A stretch of DNA of 40,963 nucleotides from Legionellaceae bacterium (GCA_029213075.1 JARGPO010000061.1:1-40963); one strand, 5' to 3'; counted from the stretch's first letter, positions 28,130 through 37,735 are shown. Program-made: numbers and translations. Notes: a model not told the origin generated them from the letters alone.

Positions 28130-28468
28130 TTATCTATCAATAGTTATTTTAATATTCTTAGCATTTTTTATGGCGTTTGGTTTGCTAACACTTATGCTTA
28201 GATTTTTGACATGAAAACTCTCTTTAATTAATGCTGCCGTTTGCTCAGCTACGGTCTCAATTAATGCGAATGAATTACTTTCGATAAAGTTGGTAATAGT
28301 TTGACAAAGGCTATCATAGTTGACGGTATTTTCTATTTTATCTTCGCAGTTTTGTATGTCTAATGGAATAGATAAATCAATTTTAAGAGTTTGCAATATC
28401 GCTTGTTCCCATTCATGAATACCAATTTTGGTTTTAATTGTAAGATCTGATATATGTAAGATATCGAT
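28130..28468 (-). CDS. folB: Dihydroneopterin aldolase FolB, probable ATC start
   Basis: Folate-pathway enzyme converting dihydroneopterin to hydroxymethyl-dihydropterin and glycolaldehyde. Reading back from the stop, the family N-terminus DILHISDLTIKTKIGIHEWE is present, with GI..WE as in FolB, but no ATG, GTG or TTG precedes it before the in-frame stop. An ATC at 28468-28466 stands exactly where Met belongs, 7 nt after a perfect AAGGAG (28481-28476). From there the protein is 112 residues. The TTG start further in (28396) would remove the conserved first strand. VNYD and VSKPNAI (catalytic Lys region) are also conserved. An extended -10 promoter lies about 30 nt upstream. The function call is good; the ATC start is an inference. 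Confidence 0.8.
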   Translation of the reverse strand: MDILHISDLTIKTKIGIHEWEQAILQTLKIDLSIPLDIQNCEDKIENTVNYDSLCQTITNFIESNSFALIETVAEQTAALIKESFHVKNLSISVSKPNAIKNAKNIKITIDR

Positions 28469-28499
28469 GGTAATTCTCCTTGATTTTATTGCATTCTAC

Positions 28500-28508
28500 A
28501 TTATACCA
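28500..28508 (-). promoter_or_regulatory. Extended -10 promoter of folB
   Basis: On the minus strand TGGTATAAT (28508-28500) is a perfect extended -10 (TGnTATAAT). No good -35 is seen, which fits the extended -10 class. Transcription would start near 28493, leaving about 25 nt before the ATC start. Confidence 0.65.
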
Positions 28509-28626
28509 TTTTTTGACTTAAAGCCGAATAACTATGAGAGATACAATAATGTTATTACTGGTAACAATATTCAATAACTAGTAGAATTGCTGGCAAATAT
28601 ATATTCTTTTTAAATTTGGCTTTTAT

Positions 28627-29679
28627 ATGATTGATGTTTCTAATTCTTTATTTATTCGTGCTATTCAGCGTAAACCTGTAGAAAGAACCCCAGTATGGTT
28701 AATGCGTCAAGCAGGGCGATACCTTCCCGAATATAAAAAAACTAGATTGAAAGCCGGTGACTTTCTGAGCTTATGTAAGAATAAAGAACTTGCATGTGAG
28801 GTAACCTTACAACCATTAGAAAGGTTTCCTTTGGACGCAGCTATTTTATTTTCAGATATTTTAACTATTCCAGATGCAATGGGATTAGGGTTAGATTTTG
28901 TCGAAGGTGGTGGACCTCAGTTTGCAAGACCTATTCGGGATACACGTGCAATAGACAAATTAGTTGTTCCTAATATATCTGAGGATCTTGGCTATGTTAT
29001 GGAAGCCGCAAGTCTTATTCGTCAAGAGATGCCAAGTAACCTGCCATTAATAGGTTTTTCAGGAAGCCCATGGACATTAGCTTGTTATATGGTTGAGGGA
29101 GCAGGAAGTAAAGACTTTAAACATACGTTGAAATTGATGTATCAAGAACCAACAGCTTTTCATCAACTTCTAGACAAACTGACAACCTCAATTTGTGAGT
29201 ATTTGGATCTACAAATAGCCTCAGGGGTTAATACGGTTATGTTGTTTGATACTTGGGGCGGGATTTTAACCTCTCATAACTATCAAGATTTTTCTTTAAA
29301 ATATATGGATAAAATCGTCAAAAAACTTAAAGAAAAGCACCCACACATTCCTGTTATCTTATTTACTAAAGGTGGCGGGCAATGGTTATCATCAATTGCT
29401 AGCACTGGTTGTGATGTTGTTGGTCTTGATTGGACTTGTAATTTGACCACTGCTAGACAAGAAATTGGGGATAGAGTGGCCTTACAAGGAAACTTAGATC
29501 CAACTGTTTTATTAACATCAAAAGAGTGTATTCGCCGAGAAGTGAAGAGGGTTTTGTCTGCGTATGGCAGCGGTTCTGGGTTGATTTTTAATCTTGGTCA
29601 TGGAATAACTCCAGATGTACCACCCGATAATGTTGCAATTATGGTTGATGCCGTAGCTGAATTTTCTGAGCAATTATAA
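28627..29679 (+). CDS. hemE: Uroporphyrinogen decarboxylase
   Basis: Converts uroporphyrinogen III to coproporphyrinogen III in haem synthesis. The protein is 350 residues. LMRQAGRYLPEY (25-36) is the family signature with the substrate-binding arginines; FSDILTIPDAMG (catalytic Asp) and GFSGSPWTLACYMVEG follow. The start agrees with the family, but no ribosome site is visible before the ATG (TTTGGCTTTT). The stop overlaps the next start (TAATG), so hemE and yheT are coupled. Confidence 0.97.
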   Translation: MIDVSNSLFIRAIQRKPVERTPVWLMRQAGRYLPEYKKTRLKAGDFLSLCKNKELACEVTLQPLERFPLDAAILFSDILTIPDAMGLGLDFVEGGGPQFARPIRDTRAIDKLVVPNISEDLGYVMEAASLIRQEMPSNLPLIGFSGSPWTLACYMVEGAGSKDFKHTLKLMYQEPTAFHQLLDKLTTSICEYLDLQIASGVNTVMLFDTWGGILTSHNYQDFSLKYMDKIVKKLKEKHPHIPVILFTKGGGQWLSSIASTGCDVVGLDWTCNLTTARQEIGDRVALQGNLDPTVLLTSKECIRREVKRVLSAYGSGSGLIFNLGHGITPDVPPDNVAIMVDAVAEFSEQL

Positions 29680-30659
29680 TGATTATTGAAAGTTCTTTTA
29701 AGCCGGCTTGGTGGCTTAAAAACGCACATATACAAACAATCTACTCTAGTATTTCTAGAAAGCAAAAAGCCCAAATAGATTCAACTGAAAGATTAGAGTT
29801 GCCAGATGGTGACTTTATTGATTTGGCCTGGGCACAAAATGGCTTGAGTGATGATGCGCCATTAGTTGTTTTTTTGCATGGCCTTGGTGGAAGCGTTGAG
29901 TCGAGTTATGTGGCGGGACAAATAGCTGCTTATAATAAAAATGGTTGGCGGGCTGTACTCATGCACTTTCGTGGTGCAAGTCATGAGCCAAATAGACTTC
30001 CTAGAGCCTATCATTCAGGTGATACTGCCGATCTTAATTATTTTTTAGAAATCCTATCTCTTCGTGAGCCCAACACACAAAAGGCTGTGGTTGGTATATC
30101 AATTGGTGGTAATGTCTTGCTTAAATGGTTAGGTGAAACTGGCGCGCAAAAGCTTGTATCTGGTGGAGTTGCGGTTTCGGTTCCATTTGTTTTAAATTCT
30201 GTTGCTGATAAAATTAATAAAGGTTTCTCAAAGATATATCAAATATATTTACTGAAGAGAATGAGAGCAATATTTTTTCAAAAAAATGAGAAGTATCCGG
30301 AAATGCTTAACGAATATATGGATGCGCTTAAATCATCGGAATGTTTTTGGACCTTTGATGACAAAGTAACAGCTCCATTATATGGTTTTGCAGGTGTACA
30401 TGACTACTATAAACAATCAAGCTCTAGATATTATTTGCAAAAAATTGCGACACCTACTTTAATTATTCATGCCTTAGATGACCCTTTTATGCATAAAGAT
30501 GTTATTCCAGAAGCAGATGAATTATCAAAAGACGTAACTTTAGAGTTAAGTAAGAAAGGTGGGCATGTTGGCTTTGTATCGGGTAAATTTCCTGGTCAGG
30601 CTACATATTGGTTGGATGAAAGAATACCAGAGTATTTAAATTCTATTTTCTCTAATTAA
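29679..30659 (+). CDS. yheT: YheT-family alpha/beta hydrolase
   Basis: A 326-residue protein of the YheT/EMB8 alpha/beta-hydrolase family. PAWWLKNAHIQTI at the start is typical. VVFLHGLGGS forms the oxyanion region, GISIGGN holds the nucleophile Ser, and ALDDPFM and GGHVGF supply the Asp and His of the triad. The substrate is unknown, probably an ester or lipid. No signal peptide. Its ATG shares one base with the hemE stop. Confidence 0.9.
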   Translation: MIIESSFKPAWWLKNAHIQTIYSSISRKQKAQIDSTERLELPDGDFIDLAWAQNGLSDDAPLVVFLHGLGGSVESSYVAGQIAAYNKNGWRAVLMHFRGASHEPNRLPRAYHSGDTADLNYFLEILSLREPNTQKAVVGISIGGNVLLKWLGETGAQKLVSGGVAVSVPFVLNSVADKINKGFSKIYQIYLLKRMRAIFFQKNEKYPEMLNEYMDALKSSECFWTFDDKVTAPLYGFAGVHDYYKQSSSRYYLQKIATPTLIIHALDDPFMHKDVIPEADELSKDVTLELSKKGGHVGFVSGKFPGQATYWLDERIPEYLNSIFSN

Positions 30660-30756
30660 TAACTTGTTTATTCTTGTATATTTTGTTAAAGTGTGCGTCT
30701 TTCGTAGTAAGTATTAAATTATATTTTCAAATATATACTAAGCTCAGGAGTGTAAC

Positions 30757-31032
30757 ATGACGCTAACTAGCGTGCAAACAGCAGAAATTGTTAACAATTA
30801 TAAGCAGTCAGAGAATGACACCGGTTCATCAGAAGTACAAGTTTCTTTGATGACTAGTCGCATTAAGTATTTGACTGAGCATTTCAAACAACATAAAAAA
30901 GATTTTCATTCTCGACGTGGATTGCAAGCTTTGGTTAATCGACGACGTAAGCTTTTGAAATACTTGAAAAAAGAAAATATCGAGAGATATAGCTCTTTAA
31001 TTAAGAGTCTTGGCTTGAGAGATTCATATTGA
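30757..31032 (+). CDS. rpsO: 30S ribosomal protein S15
   Basis: A primary 16S rRNA-binding protein of 91 residues (usual 89). [16 protein letters not shown] and [15 protein letters not shown] are the conserved rRNA contacts. The ribosome site is CAGGAG. It precedes pnp as in nearly all gammaproteobacteria, with a terminator and a leader hairpin between. Confidence 0.98.
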   Translation: MTLTSVQTAEIVNNYKQSENDTGSSEVQVSLMTSRIKYLTEHFKQHKKDFHSRRGLQALVNRRRKLLKYLKKENIERYSSLIKSLGLRDSY

Positions 31033-31059
31033 TTTTGATTACAAATTTAAGATCGCTAG

Positions 31060-31077
31060 GATGTAATTACTTACATC
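31060..31077. other. Small hairpin after rpsO
   Basis: GATGTAA (31060-31066) and TTACATC (31071-31077) form a perfect 7-bp stem around a 4-nt loop, 28 nt after the rpsO stop. There is no T-run, so it is not a terminator; it may be a 3'-end stabiliser or processing site. Confidence 0.4.
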
Positions 31078-31104
31078 AGCTCTTTATTTTGTAGTACACT
31101 GATT

Positions 31105-31130
31105 GGCGCATTTATTTGCGCCTTTTTTTA
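31105..31130 (+). terminator. Intrinsic terminator of rpsO
   Basis: GGCGCA (31105-31110) and TGCGCC (31117-31122) form a stem with a 6-nt loop followed by seven T. As in E. coli, it probably lets only part of the transcripts pass into pnp. Confidence 0.85.
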
Positions 31131-31216
31131 TCCTAAATTATCTGTTTTTGCCGTAACCATTTATGTAGTAACTTGTGGTTATAGTTTTTAAATAGAAAGT
31201 TTGGGCTTATTATTCT

Positions 31217-31254
31217 CAGGACTTACGAAAAGCAAGGCGTTTTCGTAAGTCCTG
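31217..31254 (+). promoter_or_regulatory. pnp leader hairpin, candidate RNase III/PNPase control site
   Basis: CAGGACTTACGAAAA (31217-31231) pairs perfectly with 31240-31254 (15 bp) around an 8-nt loop, and ends 29 nt before the pnp GTG. No T-run follows. In E. coli a double-stranded pnp leader is cut by RNase III and then lets PNPase destabilise its own mRNA; the position here suits the same role. An inserted palindromic repeat is the alternative. Confidence 0.6.
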
Positions 31255-31283
31255 ATCCTCTCATATTAACGAGGTAATCGATT

Positions 31284-33413
31284 GTGACTAAAATTACAAA
31301 GAAAATTAAATTTGGTGAGAATACGCTAGTATTGGAAACAGGTGAAATTGCTAGACAAGCTGATGGTGCTGTATTTGCATCTATGAATGGTACCCAGGTT
31401 CTAGTGAGCGTTGTTGCTAAAAAAGACGGTGCGGAAAAAAATAATTTTTTCCCATTGATGGTTATATACCAAGAAAAAACCTATGCTGCTGGTAAAATAC
31501 CTGGTGGGTTTAATAAAAGAGAAGGACGCTTAAGCGAGGAAGAAACTCTAAGATCACGCTTAATAGATAGACCTATTCGACCATTATTCCCAAGTAATTT
31601 CAAACATGAAGTTCAGATTATTGCGACAGTAATGTCACTAAATCCTGAAGTTCCAGCAGATATAGTTGCAATGATAGGAGCATCAGCTGCTCTTTCTATC
31701 GCAGGCTTGCCATTCTCTGGGCCAATTGGTGGTGCAAGAGTTGGTTATAAAGATGGTGTATATCTATTAAATCCAGGACCTAGTGCTCTTGAAGAATCTG
31801 AACTTGATTTAGTTGTTGCCGGAACATCAGATGCTATCTTGATGGTTGAGTCAGAAGCTAAAGAATTAAGCGAAGAAGTGATGCTTGGCGCTGTGATGTT
31901 TGGTCATGAAATGATGCAAGGTGTTATCACTGGAATTAGAGAATTAGCTGCAGAGTGTGGTAAGAAAGCTTGGGAATGGAAAAGCGCTGAAGTTAATACT
32001 GAACTTGCAAATCGTGTTGAAGCATATGCAATGGAAGGTATTAATACTGCATATTTACTTAAAGATAAGCAAGAGCGTTCTCAAAAATTAAATGAACTAC
32101 GAGAAAAAACTTGTGAAGCGCTTGTTGCAGAACAAGAAGATGAAAATGTGGATGATATCTTGGCTGAGTTTGCAACTCTTGAAAAAAACCATGTCCGTAA
32201 TCGTATTTTGGATGGCGAACCAAGAATAGATGGTCGCGATCAAGTAACAGTTCGCCCAATTACAGCTAAGACTAAATTATTAGACAGAGCACATGGTTCA
32301 GCTCTATTTACTCGTGGAGAGACTCAAGCTATTGTGACTGCTACATTAGGTAATGATCGTTGTGCACAGATTCTAGATAAGCTCGAAGGCGAAATCAAAG
32401 ATAGATTTATGTTGCATTACAACTTCCCTCCATATTCTGTTGGTGAAACAGGCATGGTTGGTAGTCCAAAGCGCCGTGAAATCGGTCATGGTCGTTTAGC
32501 CAGACGTAGTATTGCAGCAGTTCTTCCTTCAACAGCTGATTTTCCATATGTTGTTCGTGTGGTATCAGAAATAACTGAATCAAATGGTTCGAGTTCAATG
32601 GCAACTGTTTGTGGAACAAGTCTTGCTTTAATGGACGCTGGTGTTCCATTAAAAGCACCGGTTGCGGGTGTTGCGATGGGTCTAATCAAAGATGGTGACA
32701 GATTTGCGGTTTTAACTGATATTTTAGGTGATGAAGATCATCTTGGTGATATGGACTTTAAAGTAGCTGGTACGAAAGAAGGTGTAACAGCTCTACAGAT
32801 GGACATTAAAATCAAAGGTATTACTAAAGAAATTATGGACCAAGCATTATCACAAGCTAATGCTGGCAGATTGCATATTCTTGAAGTGATGAATAATTCC
32901 TTATCTGAGTCTCGTACTGAGCTCTCAGAACATGCCCCACGTATTGTGACGATGAAAGTTGCTGAAGATAAAATTAGAACAGTAATTGGTAAAGGCGGCG
33001 CAACTATCAAGGGATTAATCGATAGCACAGGTGTTTCTATTGACATCGATGACACAGGCTTGGTGCAGTTATTCTCGCCTAACTTAACGGCATTAGAAGA
33101 CGCTGAACAGCAAATTAAAGACTTAATAGCAGAAGTTGAGGTTGGAAAAACTTATGCTGGTAAAGTAAGTAAGATTGTTGATTTTGGAGCATTTATTAAT
33201 TTGTTACCTGGTAAAGATGGTTTATTACATATTTCTCAAATATGTTCTGACCGCTCACAAAAAGTTGAGGCTGTAATCTCAGAAGGTGATGATATTTCTG
33301 TATTTGTATCAGGAATTGATAAGCAAGGTCGAGTTAAGCTAGAGTGGAAAGAAAAGCCAGGAGCAGTGGCAGAAGTAAATGAAACAGCTGACAATAGTCA
33401 AACTGAAGATTAA
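31284..33413 (+). CDS. pnp: Polyribonucleotide nucleotidyltransferase
   Basis: Phosphorolytic 3'-5' exoribonuclease of the RNA degradosome. The protein is 709 residues. It has two RNase PH domains (about 1-215 and 310-545), with [11 protein letters not shown] and RPIRPLFP in the first and [20 protein letters not shown] in the second. A KH domain ([19 protein letters not shown]) and an S1 domain ([18 protein letters not shown]) follow. It starts at GTG with GAGGTA upstream. A perfect hairpin in the leader suggests autocontrol. Confidence 0.98.
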   Translation: MTKITKKIKFGENTLVLETGEIARQADGAVFASMNGTQVLVSVVAKKDGAEKNNFFPLMVIYQEKTYAAGKIPGGFNKREGRLSEEETLRSRLIDRPIRPLFPSNFKHEVQIIATVMSLNPEVPADIVAMIGASAALSIAGLPFSGPIGGARVGYKDGVYLLNPGPSALEESELDLVVAGTSDAILMVESEAKELSEEVMLGAVMFGHEMMQGVITGIRELAAECGKKAWEWKSAEVNTELANRVEAYAMEGINTAYLLKDKQERSQKLNELREKTCEALVAEQEDENVDDILAEFATLEKNHVRNRILDGEPRIDGRDQVTVRPITAKTKLLDRAHGSALFTRGETQAIVTATLGNDRCAQILDKLEGEIKDRFMLHYNFPPYSVGETGMVGSPKRREIGHGRLARRSIAAVLPSTADFPYVVRVVSEITESNGSSSMATVCGTSLALMDAGVPLKAPVAGVAMGLIKDGDRFAVLTDILGDEDHLGDMDFKVAGTKEGVTALQMDIKIKGITKEIMDQALSQANAGRLHILEVMNNSLSESRTELSEHAPRIVTMKVAEDKIRTVIGKGGATIKGLIDSTGVSIDIDDTGLVQLFSPNLTALEDAEQQIKDLIAEVEVGKTYAGKVSKIVDFGAFINLLPGKDGLLHISQICSDRSQKVEAVISEGDDISVFVSGIDKQGRVKLEWKEKPGAVAEVNETADNSQTED

Positions 33414-33437
33414 GTTTGATTTTTATTGTATAGATTG

Positions 33438-33497
33438 GAACGACTGATAATTGATTTTGCTTAATTGAGCTATGATATCAATTATTAGTCGTTCTTT
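33438..33497 (+). terminator. Long-stem terminator after pnp
   Basis: The 18-nt arm GAACGACTGATAATTGAT (33438-33455) pairs with 33477-33494 with one G-U position and a 21-nt loop. The stem is followed by only three T, so it may serve as a terminator or an RNA-stabilising 3' end. Confidence 0.6.
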
Positions 33498-33554
33498 CTA
33501 TTATGTTATCTATAAACCCTCATTCCATCCTATACCACACCTTTCGTATTAAAT

Positions 33555-33593
33555 TTGTAACAGACTTTTTATACTGATATCTTAAACTATACT
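33555..33593 (+). promoter_or_regulatory. Candidate promoter of the phytochrome operon
   Basis: TTGTAA (33555-33560) and TATCTT (33578-33583) have a 17-bp spacer; a second -10-like TATACT follows at 33588-33593. The leader to the ATG would be about 40-50 nt, with AAGGA as ribosome site. Confidence 0.4.
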
Positions 33594-33636
33594 GTTATGT
33601 ATATTTACTTGCTTATATTTTACAAGGATTTAAAGT

Positions 33637-36525
33637 ATGGTAACGAGGATCATTAGTAAAGAAGAAGCAGAACAGTGCGCCAATGAAAAAGTTCAATTTA
33701 TTGGTACAGTGCAGCCGCATGGATTTTGTATTGTAGTTGATCCTAAAACTGAAAAAATAGTCCAGTATTCAGAAAATTTTTTGCAATTACTGAATTCTAA
33801 ACTTTCAACAAAAATTCCTCTAGATACAGTCATTCTTGACACATATCTTTATGAGTGGATGAAATACGATAAAAAAACTCTCTTTGAAAATTTAATTCCT
33901 AAGTTTACTCAAAGTTATATTTATCCAGATGGTGGTAGAATATCTGCAAGAGATTGGGAGTGCTTAGGGGTTATCGCAGATAATTATTTTTTATTTGAAT
34001 TTTTCCCTGCTTCAGAGAGTAATAGTTCTTATAATTTATTAAGTAATTTGGACCGAATGGTCGCTAAAATAAGATTTAGTAAATCATTGACAGAATTATT
34101 TCAAACCATGACCAGTGAGTTTCAAAAGCATACTGGATATGATCGGGTAATGTTATATAAGTTTCTTCCCGATTGGTCTGGTGAGGTTTTGTCTGAGTCT
34201 GTATCTAGTACAACAGAAATTAAATATTTAGGTATGAGATTTCCTAGCGAAGATATTCCCAAAAGTGCGAGAGAACTTTATGCTACTTCTTCGTTAAGAG
34301 TAATGGCTGATGTAGATGCAACTCCTTCTAAATTAACCCCGGAACTACTTCCTTCAGGAATTCCTCTTGATCAGTCGCAAAGCATTTTGCGAGGCATGTC
34401 GTTGATGCATATTCAGTACTTAAAAAATTTAGGTGTAAAATCTTCTATGTCAATTGGACTTATGTCCAATGGTAAATTATGGGGTTTGATGGCTTTTCAT
34501 CATTATGCTCCTAATATTCCACCTAATCATATGGTTTCAGAAATGAAGGCTTCTTGTGAGCTTTTTTCGGAAATTATCCTTTCATATTTAAATCCAGCAA
34601 TTGATCTTGAAGCTATAAAGGAAAAAATGCACAAACAAAAAGAGATTGAACAAGAGTTACGTTTTGTAGATCTACTATGTAATGAAATGGAAAACCTGAA
34701 GTTAAGTTTGATAAACGTAAGGGATGAAATCAACCAAGATTTCATGGGAATTTGTATGGATAATAGGTGCTTTATAGTAACACCGCGCAATGAGTGCCGT
34801 GAGGAACCTCAATTGTTCGATATAGTTAATGGTTTTTTAGCTAGTTCTGGGAGTGATTTTTTTCAATCAAGTAAGTTACTTGATCCTAAGAGTGATTATA
34901 ATAAAGAATTCAAGATCTTTAAAGAATTAAACCTTGCTGGGTTGTCTATCTTAAGAGGAGTGAAATTACCCGATTTGATTGTTTTTTTTGGTAAATTGGA
35001 AGTAAAAAAAACAATATCTTGGGGAGGAGAACCACACACAGTAAATATAAAAATTATTGATGGCAAAAGGAAACTAGAGCCAAGGAGCTCATTTGTATTA
35101 TGGCAACAAAATGTAGAGGGACACTCAGAAGATTGGACAACTTCAGAGAATGAGCTATTAAATATATTTATGACTAATATAGAAGATGGGTTAATTTTTA
35201 GCAAAAGTGAAGAACTTAAACTTAAATTGAAAGAGTCTTCATATACCGACTCTCTTACTGGACTTCCTAATCGACGATATTTAGAAGAACATATTAAAAA
35301 TTTGTCAATGCTTAAAGAAAAGAACAGTGCCATTACCGTTTTCTTTTTAGATCTTGATAACTTTAAAAATATTAATGATTTCATCGGCCATGAGGCCGGT
35401 GATTTTCTTTTAAATGAAACGGCAAAGCGCTTGAGAAAATGTGTTCGTCCTGATGATATTGTCGTGCGCTTAGGAGGAGATGAATTTGTCTTGGTGGTAC
35501 AGCACTTAGGTAAAGATCAATTAGTTCATAAAGTCACTTCTAAGAAGATTGCTGAAAAAATTATAACAGTATTATCAAAGCCAGTGTTTCAATCAGAACG
35601 CTTAATATCGACTACATCTAGTATAGGGGTCTTAATTTGTAACCCACAAAAAATAAGTTATACAGATATATTGAAGTGCTCAGATATTGCAATGTACTAT
35701 GCAAAAAATATGGGGAAGAATCAGTTTCATTTTTTTAGTAAAAAAGATCAAGTTGATGTAAACCTAGAAGTTAATATGGTAAATGAGTTGAAAGATGCTG
35801 TTAGCAATAATTTAATAAAAGTTTTTTATCAAACCCAGGTTAATACTAAAAATCAAGTTACAGGTATAGAGGCATTAGCAAGGTGGCATAGCTCTGTTTT
35901 TGGGGAGGTTTCTCCTATGAAGTTTATTGTTTTGGCTGAGGAAAATAATTTAATCATAGAACTTGGCGAGCATCTTTTTGAGAAATCTTGTGCTGATCTA
36001 GCTCTATGGAAATCTAAAAACCTTTTGAAAAACTTTGAAACTTTATCTATAAATGTAAGTGCCGTTCAATTGGCTGATAAAAAATTTAGTGAGAAAATTA
36101 AAAGTATAGTCAAAAAATATAATCTGAGTAATGAGGATATACGCATTGAGTTAACAGAAAGTGTTTTAATGAAAAATTTTGAGGAAACAGTTGATATATT
36201 AAAAAAACTTCGTAAGGATGGCTTTACTATATCTTTAGATGATTTTGGTACTGGTTTTTCCTCACTAAATTATTTACTCAAACTGCCGATAGATGAGGTT
36301 AAAATTGATCAATCTTTTGTAAAAAGCATGATTGAAAATGATGATGCAATGGTTATGATTGAAAGTATTATTAAACTATGTATTAAAATGGGGTTTGAAG
36401 TGGTTGCTGAGGGAGTAGAGGATAAAAGACAATTATCTTTATTGACATCTTTTGGATGCAATACTTTCCAGGGTTATTACTTTAGTAAGCCAGTATCTCC
36501 CAGTGAAGTTAATTTTGGTGAGTAG
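33637..36525 (+). CDS. bphP: Bacteriophytochrome with GGDEF and EAL domains
   Basis: A 962-residue red/far-red photoreceptor joined to c-di-GMP enzymes. PAS domain about 1-125: Cys14 stands 12 residues before QPHG (26-29), where biliverdin attaches in bacteriophytochromes. GAF domain about 140-320: Tyr174, DIP (206-208), Arg252, His258, Tyr261 and HH (288-289) match the pocket of Deinococcus BphP at a constant offset. PHY domain about 330-520: tongue residues WGGEP (462-466) and PRSSF (482-486). GGDEF domain about 535-700: intact GGDEF (613-617) and inhibitory-site RPDD (604-607). EAL domain about 715-960: EAL (745-747), NVSAVQ, ELTES, DDFGTG and VVAEGVE intact. Both synthesis and breakdown of c-di-GMP are therefore possible. 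A heme oxygenase follows after 6 nt and supplies the chromophore. Confidence 0.95.
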   Translation: MVTRIISKEEAEQCANEKVQFIGTVQPHGFCIVVDPKTEKIVQYSENFLQLLNSKLSTKIPLDTVILDTYLYEWMKYDKKTLFENLIPKFTQSYIYPDGGRISARDWECLGVIADNYFLFEFFPASESNSSYNLLSNLDRMVAKIRFSKSLTELFQTMTSEFQKHTGYDRVMLYKFLPDWSGEVLSESVSSTTEIKYLGMRFPSEDIPKSARELYATSSLRVMADVDATPSKLTPELLPSGIPLDQSQSILRGMSLMHIQYLKNLGVKSSMSIGLMSNGKLWGLMAFHHYAPNIPPNHMVSEMKASCELFSEIILSYLNPAIDLEAIKEKMHKQKEIEQELRFVDLLCNEMENLKLSLINVRDEINQDFMGICMDNRCFIVTPRNECREEPQLFDIVNGFLASSGSDFFQSSKLLDPKSDYNKEFKIFKELNLAGLSILRGVKLPDLIVFFGKLEVKKTISWGGEPHTVNIKIIDGKRKLEPRSSFVLWQQNVEGHSEDWTTSENELLNIFMTNIEDGLIFSKSEELKLKLKESSYTDSLTGLPNRRYLEEHIKNLSMLKEKNSAITVFFLDLDNFKNINDFIGHEAGDFLLNETAKRLRKCVRPDDIVVRLGGDEFVLVVQHLGKDQLVHKVTSKKIAEKIITVLSKPVFQSERLISTTSSIGVLICNPQKISYTDILKCSDIAMYYAKNMGKNQFHFFSKKDQVDVNLEVNMVNELKDAVSNNLIKVFYQTQVNTKNQVTGIEALARWHSSVFGEVSPMKFIVLAEENNLIIELGEHLFEKSCADLALWKSKNLLKNFETLSINVSAVQLADKKFSEKIKSIVKKYNLSNEDIRIELTESVLMKNFEETVDILKKLRKDGFTISLDDFGTGFSSLNYLLKLPIDEVKIDQSFVKSMIENDDAMVMIESIIKLCIKMGFEVVAEGVEDKRQLSLLTSFGCNTFQGYYFSKPVSPSEVNFGE

Positions 36526-36531
36526 CATAAA

Positions 36532-37116
36532 ATGAGTGGCTTACACGAATATTTGAAAAATAAAACTCAACCAATACATAAAAAAATTGAGTCTGATAGT
36601 ATTCTCAATAATTATTTATTAGATAGTTTAAATGATCAAGAATATAAAAAAATAATTGCTCAAAAATTACGCGCGTACGAAATATGGCAAGCACAACTAG
36701 ATATATTTTTTTATTCATCTCAGATTGATAATTTATTTCAAGTTAATATTTATCCGGAGTTATTAAAGAAGGATTTATTGGGATTTAATTTAAATCAAAA
36801 TAACTTTGATAATCTTCCTCCCTTAACAATTCTAAATGAGGGGTATTATTTGGGTTGCTCTTATGTGTTTAAAGGATCTGAAATAGGCTCTAAAATAATT
36901 TATAATTCTCTAAAGAATAATAATAACCTTGATACTAGTAGCTTTAAATACTTTCAAGAGATATCTCAAAATAAAGAAAATGACCTATCATGGAAACAAT
37001 GGATGAATCAACTTGAAAGTTATGCTTTATCTAAGAAGATTAATAATAATGATATTGGAAATGGTGCCATAATGTGCTTTGAAGGAATCTACGATTGGTT
37101 TAAAATAAAGAGGTAG
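36532..37116 (+). CDS. bphO: Heme oxygenase, BphO type
   Basis: A 194-residue protein that probably opens haem to biliverdin for the phytochrome just upstream. The N-terminal TQPIHKKIE places His16 as the proximal haem ligand in the family position. The distal helix GYYLGCSYVFKGSEIGSK corresponds to the glycine-rich helix of bacterial heme oxygenases, and GNGAIMCFEGIYDWF is at the end. The sequence is divergent and very Asn/Lys/Ile-rich, but length, motifs and position (6 nt after bphP) agree. Confidence 0.85.
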   Translation: MSGLHEYLKNKTQPIHKKIESDSILNNYLLDSLNDQEYKKIIAQKLRAYEIWQAQLDIFFYSSQIDNLFQVNIYPELLKKDLLGFNLNQNNFDNLPPLTILNEGYYLGCSYVFKGSEIGSKIIYNSLKNNNNLDTSSFKYFQEISQNKENDLSWKQWMNQLESYALSKKINNNDIGNGAIMCFEGIYDWFKIKR

Positions 37117-37145
37117 ATTATAGCTTCATTTAACTAAGCGCGGTA

Positions 37146-37733
37146 CTAAATTGAACCTTGCTCGCCCCAGCGCTTGACCAATCCTGAGTCTATGTCAAAC
37201 AAATCTAAAACTCTTCCCACACTATCATTAACTAACTCTTGTATAGATGTAGGGTTTTGATAAAAAGCTGGCATTGGTGGGCAGATAATCCCGCCCATTT
37301 CGGTAACACTCACCATGTTTTTTAAGTGACCTAAATGAAGAGGCGTTTCACGTGGCATTAACACAAGTCTACGTCTTTCTTTTAATACTACATCAGCAGC
37401 TCTAGTTAGTAAGTTACTAGAAGTGCTATTTGCAATTTCACCTAAGGTTTTCATTGAGCATGGAGCAACAATCATTCCCATAGTTTTATATGAACCACTC
37501 GCTATAGGAGCCGTTATGTCTGTTGAAGGGTAGCAGACACTCGCTAGAGATTTTAGCTGCTTACTACTAATATCGGTTTCATAGGATCTTGTAAGCTCTC
37601 CTGCTTTAGTTACAACCAAATGAGTTTCAATTTCTATCTTTTTTAGTTCTTCTAAAAGGCGAACTCCATAAATAATGCCAGATGAGCCACTGATTCCAAT
37701 GATAATTCGAGGTTTATTCATTTCTTTTTCCAT
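37146..37733 (-). CDS. ubiX: Flavin prenyltransferase UbiX
   Basis: Makes prenylated FMN, the cofactor of the UbiD decarboxylase in ubiquinone synthesis. 195 residues, or 191 from the second in-frame ATG (37721). GISGSSGIIYGVRLLEEL binds FMN, and CSMKTLGEIANSTSSNLLTRAADV and PRETPLHLGHLKNM are the conserved prenyl and phosphate-site blocks. It is convergent with bphO and divergent from metG. Confidence 0.96.
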   Translation of the reverse strand: MEKEMNKPRIIIGISGSSGIIYGVRLLEELKKIEIETHLVVTKAGELTRSYETDISSKQLKSLASVCYPSTDITAPIASGSYKTMGMIVAPCSMKTLGEIANSTSSNLLTRAADVVLKERRRLVLMPRETPLHLGHLKNMVSVTEMGGIICPPMPAFYQNPTSIQELVNDSVGRVLDLFDIDSGLVKRWGEQGSI

Positions 37734-37735
37734 TA

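Noticed and set aside
32059-33055. Several minus-strand frames inside pnp
   Set aside because: Shadows of the certain pnp coding frame.
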